Below, piece by piece: positions 21,881-34,563 of a stretch of DNA of 64,000 bases (the stretch's first letter is position 1; the number at the start of each line of letters is the position of its first letter). The translations under genes and the position numbers were made by a program. Origin of the DNA: Sceloporus undulatus (lineage: Eukaryota; Chordata; Lepidosauria; Squamata; Phrynosomatidae). The stretch lies in contig NC_056523.1 of assembly GCF_019175285.1 (NCBI RefSeq), positions 205,370,304 through 205,434,303 on the forward strand. Reading direction: 5' to 3'. Below the pieces are notes generated by a model. That model did no database searches. It was not told the origin of the DNA and saw only the letters and a list, made by a program, of their open reading frames with translations.

Positions 21881-23567
21881 TGCAGCTATATTGCCCTCAA
21901 TAACAGATGATGTGATCTTATACCACTCCTCTTCTTTCCCATTTATTTTCTTCTGCGTTATTCCTTGTTATTCTGCTTATTTGACAGAAAACAGAAGATC
22001 CCATATTAAATAATTCTGCAAAGGCTCAAAACTAACAGGACCATTTTATTGTAGATCACATTTCAAAAGGATAGCATATCAGTTTGTCAGAACACTGGTT
22101 TTGTTTTAGTTGTTTTAATCTGTTATTATTTATTGTTGTTGCTGCATCTGCTGAGCTAAACTTATATTGGGAACCCATCATGCAAGGGCAGGGCTTTTTA
22201 CATAATCTTGTGATTAGGGCAGCTAACAAGCTATATGTATGTATGTATGTATGTATGTCCATATGTCGTACGTTCTCTGATGCAAAGAGAGGGAAAGTAT
22301 CATCCAATAACAACAATCACAATATATTTTGGTCACTGACCAGTATTAAAATAAAAATACAATTATTAAAACAAGGAACAAAATTAATCTCTGCCATCTA
22401 ACATCAGTTATTACCAACCATCTGAAGATGTATTTTATACATACTGTAGCAAAACATAGTTTTGGAACTTTTAATACTGCACTTCTCTTCAATAGTGTGG
22501 AAGCCTTTTTGTGCCATCAAGGATCTGCACGCATTCTCTTCCTCATTCCTCATAGGTACAAGCAAACCACCTTCTGAGAGTTAAATTAGATAATAGAATT
22601 AGTACTTGTTTAGAAGAGATGTTTCTTCAAGTGCTGAAAAATGTCTGTCACAGCACATAATTTTGCCTATCTACTGTACATATCTTACTTTAACATACTT
22701 TGTTACTCTTGGAACTCTTCTGTGCACCATGCTACAGCTACTTCCTTTGGTTGGGAGGCTTTCATCCTGGTTTGGTCAACTTGGGCAAAGTGAGATGTTT
22801 GCCTCAGCCAGTAGATTTAGGTATCATGAAAGAACAACAAAATTGGTATTTAATATGCATTTTTACTGCAATCAAGACAGTAGCTGGTGGTATTTGTGGA
22901 CTTCTGACAAATAACCCGACTGGTTTTTGGTACTGTGCATCATAGGTTGTGAGGATGGAGAACTGTTTACTGTTTCTTCTCAGCTTCCTTGGGCTGGCCC
23001 TTCTATTTGGTAAAATGTATACTGCAGATGCATCTGTTCTGTAAAGGTAAGCCACACATTATGCTCCACAGTTTTCACCAACACTCATCTTTCTTCACAC
23101 GAGCCTCCTAAGGTACCAAGGAACACCATCAAGCCATTCTCCTGTTATTCAGCACTTAATTCTTCTTCCTAATTGCCCAACAAAATAACCATTCATAGTA
23201 CACACTGAGAAACTCAGCTGAGTCTGAAGTTAAAGTACTGGAATTCTTTCATGATTTTTTGTTTTAAAAAGCTTTAAAATAGTGAAAGCACATAAAAACC
23301 ACTATTGGCACAGGCCAAAAGTGTTGTTATTCCATAGGACCTGGGGTCCTTGCAAGGCTCCGCAGAAAGGCCGATCCATCCATCAGGATTATGTCTCATC
23401 CAGTAAAAATATAGCTGGGCAGTTGTGAGCTCTGCAGTGACCTTCAGATACCCTTCCTGTATGGCAGCAGAGCAGTGGGCTTTAGAACAAGGCACCTATT
23501 GTCCTCCCTCTCTGGGCGAACCTTACCCAGTAGAATATCGGGCCATGCTTCACTGAGTGCCAGACTT
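21881..23567. other. Unassigned sequence with a (TATG)n microsatellite
   Basis: About 1.7 kb. A (TATG)n run lies at about 22231-22258. Nothing else is recognised. Confidence 0.45.
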
Positions 23568-24121
23568 TTACAAACATCTCTGTTTAAAAATAAAAGTTAT
23601 TCTTTCAGTATTTTCATAACTTTTCAAGGCCCCTTTTGCTTTTAAAAAAAACCCTGGACGGGTTGCAAAAAGCCAATCTCCATGCATCAGGTATATCACT
23701 GCATGGCCTTTTCCATTAGGTAGTTCATTAGGTAGATCATGGCATCCTGGACTTGATCCGGACTTCTCCCATATTTTGCAAAGAATGGGATGCCCCCTGC
23801 CTGGGCATAGAGGTGTGTGATAAAATCTTTGTTTAAAAGTTTTCATCTCTTGCCTACCTTGGGAGGGAAGGATGGAAAAGGGCAGTGCGATAAACACCTG
23901 AGTTTCAGTGTCATTTGCTGGGCTGGCTACCTGGTGAAAAAGACCATGCAGTGATATACTGGATGCATGGAGATTGGCTTTTTTGCAACCCATTTGTTTT
24001 TTTAAGGCAAAAGGGGACTTGAAAAGCTATGGAAATACTGAAAGAATAACTTTTATTTTTAAACAGAAATGTTTGTAAATGTTTGGGAGGGAAGGACGGA
24101 AAAGGCAGTATGATAAACTCC
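23568..24121. repeat. Compound inverted plus direct repeat, unclassified
   Basis: Arm 23568-23714 is the reverse complement of 23936-24080, about 145 bp with few differences (landmarks: ATAAAAGTTATTCTTTCAGT against ACTGAAAGAATAACTTTTAT, and CCAATCTCCATGCATC against GATGCATGGAGATTGG). In addition 23859-23898, inside the spacer, is repeated in direct orientation at 24083-24121 (TTGGGAGGGAAGGA-GGAAAA). This suggests either an element inserted twice in opposite orientation or a foldback element with internal duplication. It has no coding function. Confidence 0.72.
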
Positions 24122-26018
24122 ACAGTTATCACCACTACATGGTGAATAATGCAACAGTGAAAGAAAACACATTTCTCTGTCCTGTACCATGCAACTGTCC
24201 TTATTTTCTAACTATCTTTTCTGGATGTTAGAGATGGTGGACTCCTTCTATTGAGTTCCAATAACCTCCACTGCCTGGACTGGATGCAGACTGGATGAGT
24301 TTTTCATTTCATTGTCTTCATGTTACTGGAAAGATGCAGACACAGCTGATAAATCTGCACAAAATCACATCGCATACATGCTTCAGTCAGTGGAAGGAAA
24401 GCATGCAGGTTTGAAGGATGTAAACAAAATAGTGCATATTTTTAAAGACCTTTTTAAAAAGGAAGACAATGAAAATGGGCAGGCAAGTAGAAATGATCAG
24501 GGAAATGAGGAGGTCCACATATGTGGCTTTGACAGAGGATGTGCATACACCTCCCTGCCTGTTTTATTAATGTCCATATATTAATCATTTGGAGCTGCTG
24601 TGAGAACTGCTAGAGTTAGAGCATTTTGCATTTTGCCTTGGTGAAAACTTTTAGGTTGTATTTGGAAGTCTTTCCCCTTTGACTGCTTCACAGGAAGCAA
24701 CTCTAAAAAAATATTTTGCTTCATCTGATGCTTCCAGCCTTTAGTAAAAATCTAGGCTGAAAGAAGTTTGTTCATTTTTAAAAAATCCTTTGGGATACCA
24801 AGGGTTGTTATGTGAAATAAGAAGCAGGGCTCCTGTCTCTTTAATGAGTGTAAAAAAGAAGAAATTTCAGCAAGAACATATATATGGATTTCTCTCAAAG
24901 TATTCCACTGGCTGCAGGGAGCAACTATTTTTGAGCAAAGCAATGCTCCCAAACTGTGCTTTAAGGTTCCAACTGAACAGAATATTTTTCTCCACTTTAT
25001 GCTGTATGGTGTCACCTATTCCAATATGATATAGCTAAAATCTTAAAATCTAATATGATATAGTTAAAACCACATAGCTAAAATACTAGGGTTTCTTTAA
25101 AAATAATTATTTTTATCTTGAAAACTCTCAGTGAAATCTTTATTAAAAAGAAATTACATGGTTTCAGGATAACAACAAAAGCCCAAACCCACAATACAGT
25201 GATACCTTTCTTAAGCCAACTAAAGAGTTTTGTGGATTTTGGATTTTGTTGTATTTTGCTGCATGGACAACATGGCTACCCCCCTGAATACGTTTTGTGA
25301 TATCAAAATGCCACTCTTTTCAGTGTTGCTAAAATGTTAATATGTTCTAAACAGGATTTTTTTTCAACAAGGCACTGTTACGCAGTGTTGACAGTATACG
25401 TAATAGGCACATTTGTTCTAAATGCCCTGGTTTGCATTACCTTAGGTGTTGCCAAGGCCAGGAAATTGGCCATTTTGGAAAGTGTAAGTTGAAAAGGCCC
25501 AGGTAAAAAAGAGGAGAAACACAATCTTTTAAGAAAATGTTTCAATATGTAAGAAAATGAATGCTGGGCTGTGAGTGTGTGTCTGAAATTTCAATTTGTG
25601 ATCCATATTCTAGTTTGCAACTACATGTAGAAGTACCTAAACATCAGAGCAAACATGGAAGGCAGTTCAAGGTTGCGATCCTATGCAAACTAATTGAGGA
25701 TCATATTGTGGTACTATCTTTATTAGACCAAGAAAAATAAACACGAATGTTGCTGCTAAATTTCATAACCACAGTTCCTTCAGCAGACAAAGATGTCTTT
25801 TTAAAATATGATTTTTAAAACATTGGGAAATGGGTATGTGAAATAGCAGTATTAGTGTCACATAGTCCGCATCTTCTTTTCAGACAGTATGAAAACCATC
25901 GTGTGTGAAATCAGGCTCCAAAAGCCAAATCCAGAAAAGATCGTCCCCTTGATCAGGAAGACAGAAATAAACATAGAGATTTTGGTGTTCTCTTAAGAAC
26001 TCAAACTTGTCTATCATG
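24122..26018. other. Unassigned sequence
   Basis: About 1.9 kb of AT-rich sequence. A short direct repeat of TAATATGATATAG(C/T)TAAAA lies near 25022-25068. Confidence 0.45.
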
Positions 26019-26240
26019 CATCTGGTATCTGCTGGGGTTTGGTCCCAGGACATTCCATGGATACTAAAATCTGTGGATGCTCAGTCCCATTAAATACAAT
26101 GGCATAGAAAAATGGTGTCCCTCATATAAAATAGCAAAATCAAGGTTTGCTTTTTTGAAAGTATATATTTTTTGAATATTTTCAAATCATGAATAGTTGA
26201 ATCTGTGGATAAAGGATCTGTGGATACAAAGGGCCCGCTG
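26019..26240. mobile_element. Tigger/pogo-like MITE, copy 1
   Basis: The left half (GGTATCTGCTGGGGTTTGGT, then AAATCTGTGGATGCTCAGTC) and the right half (TTGAATCTGTGGATAAAGG, then GGGCCCGCTG) are typical of pogo/Tigger-like Tc1-mariner MITEs, with inverted ends. The right end is followed by TA. A related copy lies at 58580-58802. Confidence 0.72.
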
Positions 26241-26717
26241 TATGTTCCAATTGTAAATATGCCACATATCTGAGCTTGACCTGAACAGATTAGGTTTGTG
26301 CGATTACTTCTAGCAAGGAAACTAGAAACTACTGTCAAGAGTACATGGTGCTGTCATGATAGGATGTTTGGGGGACATCTGGTACATCTAATGCTATTAG
26401 TGAATTTATCAATTATTGGTGACCAGGGCCCTAATCATACTCTTCCAGATTGGATATATCTTCAAAAACAAATCCCCCCCCCCCCCCGGTCCTTATTTCC
26501 CCATGCCTTTTAGCTCCTTTGTATATCTTACTGCTTAACAGGAAAATAAACTGATCTGGGAAATAATCTAATAAACCCAAATTAATCTTGGAAATAAACT
26601 GATAAACTAAATAAACTAATCTGGGCAACATAAACGGTGGCCTTTCACATTCAAGATTCCAACTAGTTACTGGGACATTTCACACATCCGTTCAGTGGCA
26701 ACTGGTGCCTTTCATGT

Positions 26718-26779
<62 letters not shown>

Positions 26780-27475
26780 TGCCAGAGATAGCAAGGGGGG
26801 AATAATCTTCTCCAGATTTCACAGTGTGAATTTCCATGGAGCTATCTAAGAAGCTGAATTTATTTGGGGGATAGACTTCAGAACCCTGAGTAGCAACTTG
26901 AGTTATGTTCTCCTTTCATGTTCTCTAAGACATTGCTCCTCAAATCTTCTCCCAATCTTAGGGCTTTATTAACCCCCATACTTTCTTTACCTTAGATAAG
27001 AGGGCTGTGTGTTTTCCACTGAGATATCCATTGCAGGAGTACAAAATTATTTTAAAGTATAGTCAGTTCTCAATTTGATAGCTCTGAAGAACATTTCTCC
27101 CCCAGCATTTTAATGATCAATGCTTGCTCCCGGCTTCCTTCTATCATTCTGTTTTTCCTCTCACTGACTCATGGACCTGTCCACGTCCCTCTTTCCCCCT
27201 CCCTTTCAGATAAGGCAATTTATGATCTCATTTTTGGAATGTGCCATCCTGCAGCACAACCCTGGTTCCAATAATAAAGATCTTGAAGACATTTCTTCAA
27301 AATCTCAGAGAGATCTTCCCCTCTTTCTTTTTTCTGTGCCCCCCTCTTCTGTTTAAAGACTTGCTCTTTTATCACTGATCCTAAAAGGCAAAGATCAAGC
27401 TGGTAGCAAAACCAAATCCAGTCATAAAGTATGATCATCAGTATGCCATCCATAACTGCAAGTTCCAAAAAGAAT
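26241..27475. other. Unassigned sequence with homopolymer and microsatellites
   Basis: A run of 14 C lies at 26474-26487, and a compound (GT)n(GA)n of about 57 bp at 26721-26777. The remainder is not recognised. Confidence 0.7.
26721..26777. repeat. Compound microsatellite (GT)n(GA)n
   Basis: Uninterrupted GT dinucleotides switch directly to uninterrupted GA dinucleotides, a likely polymorphic marker. Confidence 0.95.
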
Positions 27476-27825
27476 AATAGAATCATAGAGTTTGAAGAGA
27501 CCTCAAAGGCCATCCAGTCCAACCCCCTTGTCACACAACCAAAGCACCCCCAACAGATGACCATCCAGCCTCCAAAGAAGGGAGTGTGTACCACTGTCAA
27601 ACAGCTCTTACTGTCAGGAGGTTCTTCCTAATGTTGAGGTAGAATCTCTTTTCCTGTAGCTTGCATCCATTGCTCCATGTCCTATTCTCTGGAGCAGCAG
27701 AAAACAAGCTTGCTCCATCTTCAATATGATATCCCTTCAAATATTTAAACAGGGCTATCATATCACCTCTTAACCTTTCTTTTCCAGGCTAAACATACTC
27801 ACCTCTCTAAGTCGCTCCTCATAGC
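27476..27825 (-). mobile_element. CR1 LINE 3' end, reverse strand
   Basis: Starts with the reverse complement of the CR1 terminal octamers (AATAGAATCATAGAGTTTGA), continues through the 3' UTR (GGCCATCCAGTCCAACCCCC) and into the RT C-terminal coding end (GGGCTATCATATCACCTCTT, TAAACATACTCACCTC). It is truncated at the 5' side near 27825. Confidence 0.88.
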
Positions 27826-29112
27826 GCAGAAGGTGGTGGCTTTAATCTCACAGCCTGAAATCTCTCAGATATGAGACTCAAAAGCACTGAACTGAAGACA
27901 AAATGAGCATTTTTCTTAAAAAAACAACCTCTATCTCAATAAAATTATGGATCTTGTGCCAGATGAAGAGTTTTACAGAATGTTAATAACAAAAGGTGAT
28001 TCTATTTCCATCCACATGACTGCCTAAGAAGCAGAACTGCACCAGAAGGGAACTTTTGAACTAAAGCAAAATCATGGAATTACATTTAGACTGAGAGCCT
28101 ATTGATGGGATTTGTCAGTTAATGAAAAGGTGCACTACAGAAACAAATGGAACACAAGGCAACAGCAGGACGAACACAACATTGTGTGATAAGAACCACC
28201 CAAAGATGTTTTTATCCAATTGAAATTCCACTTTTATAGCTTCATCTGATAAATTCCTATGCCAGTTAATTGGATTAAAATATATTGAGTAATGTTTTCC
28301 AGAATGTCATCAGAAGTTGTAAATTTTACAGTAAATCTCCTGATCTGAAACAAATCCCTGAAAATGTATTTTTGTATCCCTGCAGTTAGTATGACTTAGA
28401 AGCTTTGATCCTAAATACAGCAGACATGACCCAGCGCTTGGCAAACGTTCTCTTCTGTGAACGGACGTTTGCTAGAATAGCTGTGGGATTTCCTGCTGCA
28501 TGCACAGATCATTTCCCACTGGAACATAATCCACTGGATTATAGCTGTGAAATCAAGAGGACTTTCAAAAACCTGTTCAGGATCAGCATGTGAGGCAGTT
28601 TGTATGATGACATCCTATTTCATAAGCTCACTCTATGCTTGATAGTAGAGAATGGCTGTCTCATTATGACAGCCTCATGACAAGAACACCCCAAAGTGAT
28701 ACAGTATATAGGACAGAGAAACTGTGTGGTCCAGACTTATTATTAGTGGATGATACTGTGCTTTAAAAAGCAAAGGTCTGGATTTAGATCTCTGCTTTGC
28801 AGTCATGAAGATCCTTAGGTGACTGTTAGCCTTGGTTCCCATGAGTAAAGCACAACTAGCAGGAGTGTGAACAAAGTGTTGCAGTTTGTTTGTTTATTGT
28901 AAACATTTACCCTGCCCTTCGACTTTGATAGAAGCATCCACCCAAATGACACAAAATTTCAAGCCATCCTCCCCCTCCTCATCATTCAGGAAATGTATTT
29001 GCCTAACTTCATAAAGTTAGGGGGAAGTTCCTTTTTACTATCCACCAATGAAATGTACACACAGCCAGCTTCACAGTGGTCAGATTTAATTAATATTATT
29101 CTTTAAATGTTG
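27826..29112. other. Unassigned sequence, possible L2 LINE tail
   Basis: About 1.3 kb. The stretch at about 28888-28935 (TTTGTTTATTGTAAACATTT, CCCTGCCCTTC) resembles a reverse-strand L2 3' tail. About 28030-28330 is repeat-free. Confidence 0.35.
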
Positions 29113-29336
29113 TTTTTATATCCCTTCAAGTTGTTTCTGATTTATGGTGACTGTAATACGACATATTACAGTGCTTTCTTGGCAAGATTTGTTCAGTGTG
29201 TGTGTGTGTGTGTGTGTGTGTGACTTTTCCCTTCCTTTGAGGCTGAGAGAGTGTGACTTATGGCTAAGCGGGGATTCAAACCCTGGTCTCCCAGAATTCT
29301 TGTTCAGCCCTGAAACTATTACACTACACTGGCTGT
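29113..29336 (-). mobile_element. Sauria SINE with internal (TG)n, reverse strand
   Basis: The tail (CTTCAAGTTGTTTCTGATTT, TTCTTGGCAAGATTTGTTCA) and head (GCGGGGATTCAAACCCTGGT, TACACTACACTGGC) are recognisable. A TG microsatellite of about 26 bp (29197-29222) has grown inside the element. Confidence 0.82.
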
Positions 29337-30542
29337 CACTCTTCAAACTATAAGATACAGAGTATAGGAATATTACCTTCAGGGTTTTAACTCCTAGAAC
29401 CTGGATCATTCTGATAGTCAAAATGTAATGTTCTCCATCCCAAAAATACAATAATAGCACAAGACAAATGCAAAGTCCTGCCAATATTATTAAAACCTCT
29501 ACTACAAAAGAACCTGGGCTAGGGCATGGAAGGTCCCCAAAGGTTCCCCATACAGTTAATGTCTGAGGTGTGAATTGAAACATGGAGGGCCTTCCCAGTT
29601 TACTCTCATGTAACCATTATGCCACAGTAGATCTGAAAGGCATATTGTATAAGAGGGCAGTGTACAATGGACTGTCTTGCATTCATAATATATTGGAAAA
29701 GGAAAAGAAAATATGTATTTTTAAGGGGGAAAATGCTGTATATTTTATAAATATGCTAATATTTAACATAAAGTATGTAATTGCCCTCCTTGGTATGAAG
29801 AGTGCCATACACAGCTTTCTGGAAGTCATTGACAGCAGGGACACAGAAAACTCCCTTCCATACTAGAAGGTCAGGGAATGCTAATGTGACATTTAGCTAC
29901 AAGGGTTGTGGACTGACATTTTGTTGAAAGAGGGTCTCAGGAAGAGGGCAATTTAATGATCTTGTGGAAATGAACCCTGCAAGAGATAGTCCAAAAAAAC
30001 AAAAACCCACATTGCTTTTTCATTTCATTCAAGAGAATATTTTCCTTTGTTGGTTCAGGGTGGAGACGGCTTCCATTCTGTGCACGGAATTATTTTGGAT
30101 GGTTTTATGTGAGAGCAAAATATAATCTCTCTCAAATTCTTGGGATTGTTTCTTCTGGCCATGAGGAACTAAACAATAAAGTGTACCAAATAAACAATGC
30201 TGCAAGTACAGTTTTTGCTATTCCCATAAAAAACACAAAGGAAATGGTGGCCACTTTTTCTCCCCTGACCCATTTTCTGGGCTCAGAGCACAAGTCTGTC
30301 ATGTAAGGTTTCACAGGTAAATCTTTCTTCATCATTTTAAGTCAAGGTGCCCTGCCAAGTGTTGGTTGAAAAGAAAGTAGAATACATAGCAAGGAGTACT
30401 GTGTCTTGGGAGATATGCAAAATTAACATGCCAGAATGTAGTGTATATGAAGATGTCTTGTAGTTATTTTTATATTTAGTAATAATCAGAAACTTGGGTG
30501 TTTTCCTGTACACAAATATATATTGTAGAAATGAACTACTTA
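29337..30542. other. Unassigned sequence
   Basis: About 1.2 kb with no recognised gene or repeat. Confidence 0.45.
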
Positions 30543-30650
30543 GGTTCCTCCAGATATTGGACTGAAATTACCATTAGCCCTCACTACTGACTATGCTGAC
30601 AAAAGCTGGTGGGAGTTGCAGTCCACTAGCATCTGGAGGACCATACGTTG
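30543..30650. mobile_element. Short hAT-like MITE
   Basis: The left part (GGTTCCTCCAGATATTGGAC) mirrors the right part (GTGGGAGTTGCAGTCCACTA, GCATCTGGAGGACC). This small palindromic form is common in amniote genomes. Confidence 0.65.
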
Positions 30651-30801
30651 CCATATACCCCTCGTGTATAGGATGACACCCAAAATTGTTTGTGGGATCT
30701 TCAATAATCACATATTTGAGTTATAATTCAAAACACATATTTCTGAGAAATGGGACTCAGCAAGAAGTAGAGGGGATGCAGAAGGATTTATTTGTCTATG
30801 C

Positions 30802-30960
30802 CAGGGGTAGGCAACCTTTTTGAGCCGGGGGCCGGGTTGCTGTCTCTCAGACAACTTGTGGGCCGAAGCCAAAAAATAAATAATTAAATAAGGAGGGAGG
30901 AGGCCGCTGCCGCTGGCCCCGTGGGCTCCTTCTCGGCCTCTGCGGAGGCCTTACAGACAG
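30802..30960. mobile_element. hAT transposon terminal fragment
   Basis: Begins with CAGGGGTAGGCAACCTTTTT and continues GAGCCGGGGGCCGGGTTGCT, GTGGGCCGAAGCC, a familiar hAT terminal sequence. The opposite end is not seen, so this is a fragment and its right limit is approximate. Confidence 0.6.
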
Positions 30961-32289
30961 GAGGGGGCTGGATATATTATCCTGCTGCACCCTGATCATC
31001 AGCAGAAAAACCCTTAATCGCTCAGTGCAGCTGTGGGCTGTTAAGTTAGGTTTTGGGGGGGCATTTGCAATTGTGACAATAGTATCATGGTTATGAATTC
31101 ATAATATTAGTTGATGCAGAGCAATTACAGATCTGTAATTCTAGATTACGATTCCATAACTGCAATTTAGAATGCCAGTCAGTGATTTATTTATTTATTT
31201 ATTTATTTAATTCACGCCCTTATGAAGACACAGTACATTCATTTCTGTTAGCAAGAAATCCAGAGTGAAAAGTTTGGTTGTAGAAATATTTTCATTTATT
31301 GGTGTTTTTTTAACCACTCTTTATTTCATTCTGCATGATTTTGTGCCTGGGAGTGGCAAAGAGATGTTAACCCCCTACACAGTTGGGTCTCCAGAATGTT
31401 CTTTTTTAAAAGATAGATTGATATATGGGGAGTGCCAGAGCAGGAAGATACCAGTTATAAACACCAGGTCTAATTTATTCAACAGGAAAAATCTTTGCAG
31501 GAAGGATAAGAAAAGAAAGGGGAGGGAGGAAATGAGCACCACCCTTGTCAAGTTCAGATGGAAAGCAGACCAAACTCCTATCTCAGTAGAAAGAAAGCTG
31601 CCCATTCTGCCTTTAAAAAAAATGTTATTCCTATTTTCCGTTGCCCCTGAGCCATGGCCCATAGAGGGAAGGAAAGAAATGACTGAGTACCTTCCTGACA
31701 CTGCTCCTAAATCTTCATTAAATGCTTGTGTATTTATGAGGCGGTCTAAGAAACTCAAGTCTTTAGGATTCCTTTAAACTCAGAGCTGATCAGGTGTGGG
31801 CATCGTTCAACAGGTTGCAGGAAATTAAGCCTGCCTGCTAAAGCAAAACACAGCATTTTCACGTATCTCACAGTCAACCATGCTGAAGGCGTACATTTAA
31901 TCAAGAGTAAAACAGCCCCAAAATGAAGTGTGATGAAAATTGCTCAGCACCTTGATTGTTTCCTCTGACACCACACTGTAACTCACCAAGGCAGGCTTCA
32001 GCAGAAAGCCTAACAGCTACAGCTACACTTCCACCTTGTTAACGTTTAATCAGGTGTGAGAGGTGCCTTAAAGGAAATTGAAATCTGTGCACACTATGGA
32101 AAGACATGCATTGAAAATGAGCTCCCATAACATCGATATCATCTTTGCTCTGGAAATGTTCCTCAAAGAAGTACTCAAGTAATTTTATTGAAGCCAGAAA
32201 AGTCAATTTCCCCCCAAATCCATGAATTGCATTCAGCCTCCCAATCAGTTTGGTTTGCTTTCAACAGCCCATGATCGCCATAAGTAGGA
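30961..32289. other. Unassigned sequence; candidate conserved noncoding block at its end
   Basis: About 1.3 kb. A (TTTA)n run lies at 31187-31209. A 170-codon frame (31265-31777) opens with GTG and shows no domain. About 31925-32200 is repeat-free and has the look of a conserved noncoding element. Confidence 0.3.
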
Positions 32290-32342
32290 ATAACCTTAGG
32301 GTCGTCATAAGTCAGAAAAGACTTGAACGCAGACAACAATAG
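32290..32342 (+). mobile_element. Sauria SINE or Bov-B 3' tail fragment
   Basis: The short tail AACCTTAGGGTCGTCATAAG, TCAGAAAAGACTTGAACGC, then a CAACAAT end matches the shared Bov-B/Sauria 3' terminus. No SINE head is visible. Confidence 0.65.
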
Positions 32343-32430
32343 CAAAAAGGCCCACTCACATTTTTTTAAAAGGGAAAGGAGAGATGCTCTCAGGATCTAA
32401 AGAAACAGGCTAAGCCATATGTTAGTGCTG

Positions 32431-32660
32431 CAAGTTGAGCCTCATCTATCCAAAATGTTTAGGACTAGACATGTCTTGGATTTTGAATTTTTTAAATTTT
32501 AGAATATTTGCATATACATACATAATGGGATGTCTAAACAAAATGTGCACATTGAACAATCAGAAAGCAAAAGTGTCACAATCTCAGCCACCTATGTGGA
32601 CAATTTTGGATTTTGGAGTATTTTGGGTTTCAGAATTCCAGATAATGGACACCCAACCTG
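32431..32660. mobile_element. Tc1/mariner-like (Tigger-like) MITE
   Basis: The left end (CAAGTTGAGCCTCATCTATC, CAAAATG, TTGGATTTTGAATTTTT) and right end (ACAATTTTGGATTTTGGAGT, CCAGATAATGGACACCCAAC, CTG) are inverted repeats. TA follows the right end. The middle contains GTGTCACAATCTCAGCCACC, characteristic of this family. Confidence 0.72.
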
Positions 32661-32916
32661 TACATCCATAGTTTTTGCTCAAGTTGGGCAAGACATCCAC
32701 TCCTTTCTAAATCCTTGCCATCCAGGCCACAAGCCACTCACAACTCTCCACTTCCTACACTACTTCTTTCTCCCATCCACGTGCACTTCCCTTGCTGTTG
32801 GCTTCACTAGTGGATGTGGTAGTGAAAGCTTTCTCTATTTTGCTATCCACAGTGTAGAAAGGTATACAGAATGCTGGGAGGTGTAATCCTTTCTGGGACT
32901 ACTGACATCTTCTGCT

Positions 32917-33317
32917 GTCATGTCCTATGAGGAACGACTTAGGGAGCTGGGGATGTTTAGCCTGGAGAAGAGAAGGTTAAGGGGTGATAGGATAGTCCTG
33001 TTTAAATACTTGATGGGATGTCATATTGTGGAGGGAGCAAGCTTGTTTTCTGCTGCTCCAGAGACTAGGACCCGGAGCAATGGATGCAAGCTACAGAAAA
33101 AGAGATTCAACCTCAACATTAGGGAATTTTTTGACAGAAAGGGCTGTTCGACAGTGGGATAAACTGCCTCGGAGCGTAGTGGAGTCTCCTTCCTTAGAGG
33201 TCTTTAAATAGAGGCTGGATGGCCATCTGTCAGGAATGATTTGATTGAGATTTCCTGCATGGCAGGGGGTTGGACTGGATGGCCCTTGCAGTATCTTCCA
33301 ACTCTATAATTCTATGA
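32917..33317 (+). mobile_element. CR1 LINE 3' end
   Basis: Encodes the end of the CR1 RT ([20 protein letters not shown], then FKYLMGCHI, then FNLNIREF), followed by GATTTCCTGCATGGCAGGGG, TTGGACTGGATGGCCCTTGC and the terminal TCTATAATTCTATGA. The coding part has lost its frame near the middle. It is closely similar to the copy at 2.7 kb. Confidence 0.9.
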
Positions 33318-33569
33318 TCATCACCATGATGGAGATAGCAGTCATGCAAAAGGGAGATAGAAAAGTGTGCTGAAGGTTAATGGGGGTGAGAGAGACAGAA
33401 TCACTTGCCATGACCTATTTGCTTTCTTTGACACTATTCAAGGGCACCAAGGAATCTCATGTTGCAATTTATCTTGAGACATTACTACATGTGACTTTTA
33501 AACTGTAATTACTGTTGGAAAAAAGCAACTTGGGTAATATTTATCACATGACAACATCTCTAACACATA

Positions 33570-33660
33570 ATAATAATAATAATAAATAATATGTTTTATT
33601 TATAGACCGCTATTCCACAATGATCATAGCGGTGTACAGTAAAAATCGTAATACAAGAAA
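33570..33660 (-). mobile_element. L2-like LINE 3' tail
   Basis: (AAT)n followed by TTTATTTATAGACCGCTATT and GTGTACAGTAAAAATCG is the reverse complement of the usual L2-type 3' tail. Confidence 0.5.
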
Positions 33661-33677
33661 GAAAAAAAACCCCAAGG

Positions 33678-33873
33678 TGACAGTTAAAGGAGGGAGAAGT
33701 CTCGTCCTTCGGCAGTCCCTGATGTTGCTGGGTCTGCCTGATCGCTCCCTCTGAGGCCGAGATGACAGTTGAGGAGGGAGGGGCCTCTTCCTTCAGACAG
33801 TCCCTGATGTTGCTGGGTCTGCCTGATGGCTCCCTCTGAGGCCAAGATGACAGTTAAAGAAGGAGGGGCCTCA
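33678..33873. repeat. Minisatellite, 85 bp period, about 2.3 copies
   Basis: TGACAGTT recurs at 33678, 33763 and 33848, exactly 85 bp apart. The units share CAGTCCCTGATGTTGCTGGG, TCTGCCTGAT and GCTCCCTCTGAGGCC with few substitutions. The third unit stops after about 26 bp. It abuts the L2-like tail. Confidence 0.9.
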
Positions 33874-34368
33874 CAACATAGCTGCTGTGTCTCTGAAGCA
33901 TGGTTAGGGCATTTATTTTCACTGATGGGAAAAACCCATCAATAAGCTTCCAATCTCACTAGTGTCCAGGTAGGAAACAATGCTGCCAGAGCAGTTCCAA
34001 TATTGACAATTGCATGGTGGCAGTGGCTCCTCCTCTGCTTTTGTCTCTTCTCCCTCTCACTATTTTCAAGCAGGCTGATTTCTTTTACTTATTTTCTCTT
34101 TCTTTTAAAAAAATTAAATTGTATTAGCAGAACTCCAGAATTGCACTAAAAACTAAAAATATTTAAAAAAACCCAAAAGGATAGGGCAAAGAGCAAGGAG
34201 GCAGGGTTAAGGGGGAGTGCAGAAGAGACTGCAGTGGCAGAAACAGCCCTGGTTATGCTATTTTGGACAGGCATGATAATGGCTGTTCTGAAACCAATAT
34301 GTTACCATTTTTATTAACTAATATGATTGTGCCGAGAACAGGGCTCATGTGATAATGTCTTCAGAATA

Positions 34369-34563
34369 TAGTCCTCCCTCTGAATTCGCAGGGATCTGTT
34401 CCAGATCCCCACCCCCACGAATTTGTAAATCTGCAGATATTCAAGCCCCATAGACTTGAATGGCTGCACGCTCTCATGCGTACCATTAACTTTAATAGAG
34501 GTCACCTCTCCACAAATAATAAAAACCGTAGATCTCAAGTCCATGATAATGGAGGGGCGAGTG
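34369..34563. mobile_element. Tc1/mariner-like MITE with CAGTC-type ends
   Basis: The left end (AGTCCTCCCTCTGAATTCGC) and right end (ATAATGGAGGGGCGAGTG, then TA) form imperfect inverted repeats. AGGGATCTGTTCCAGATCCC is an internal palindrome. It is non-coding. Confidence 0.62.

Noticed and set aside
31265-31777. 170-codon forward frame
   Set aside because: It opens with GTG, has no recognisable domain, and mixes hydrophobic and basic stretches as random AT-rich sequence does. The opposite strand is open over a similar length.
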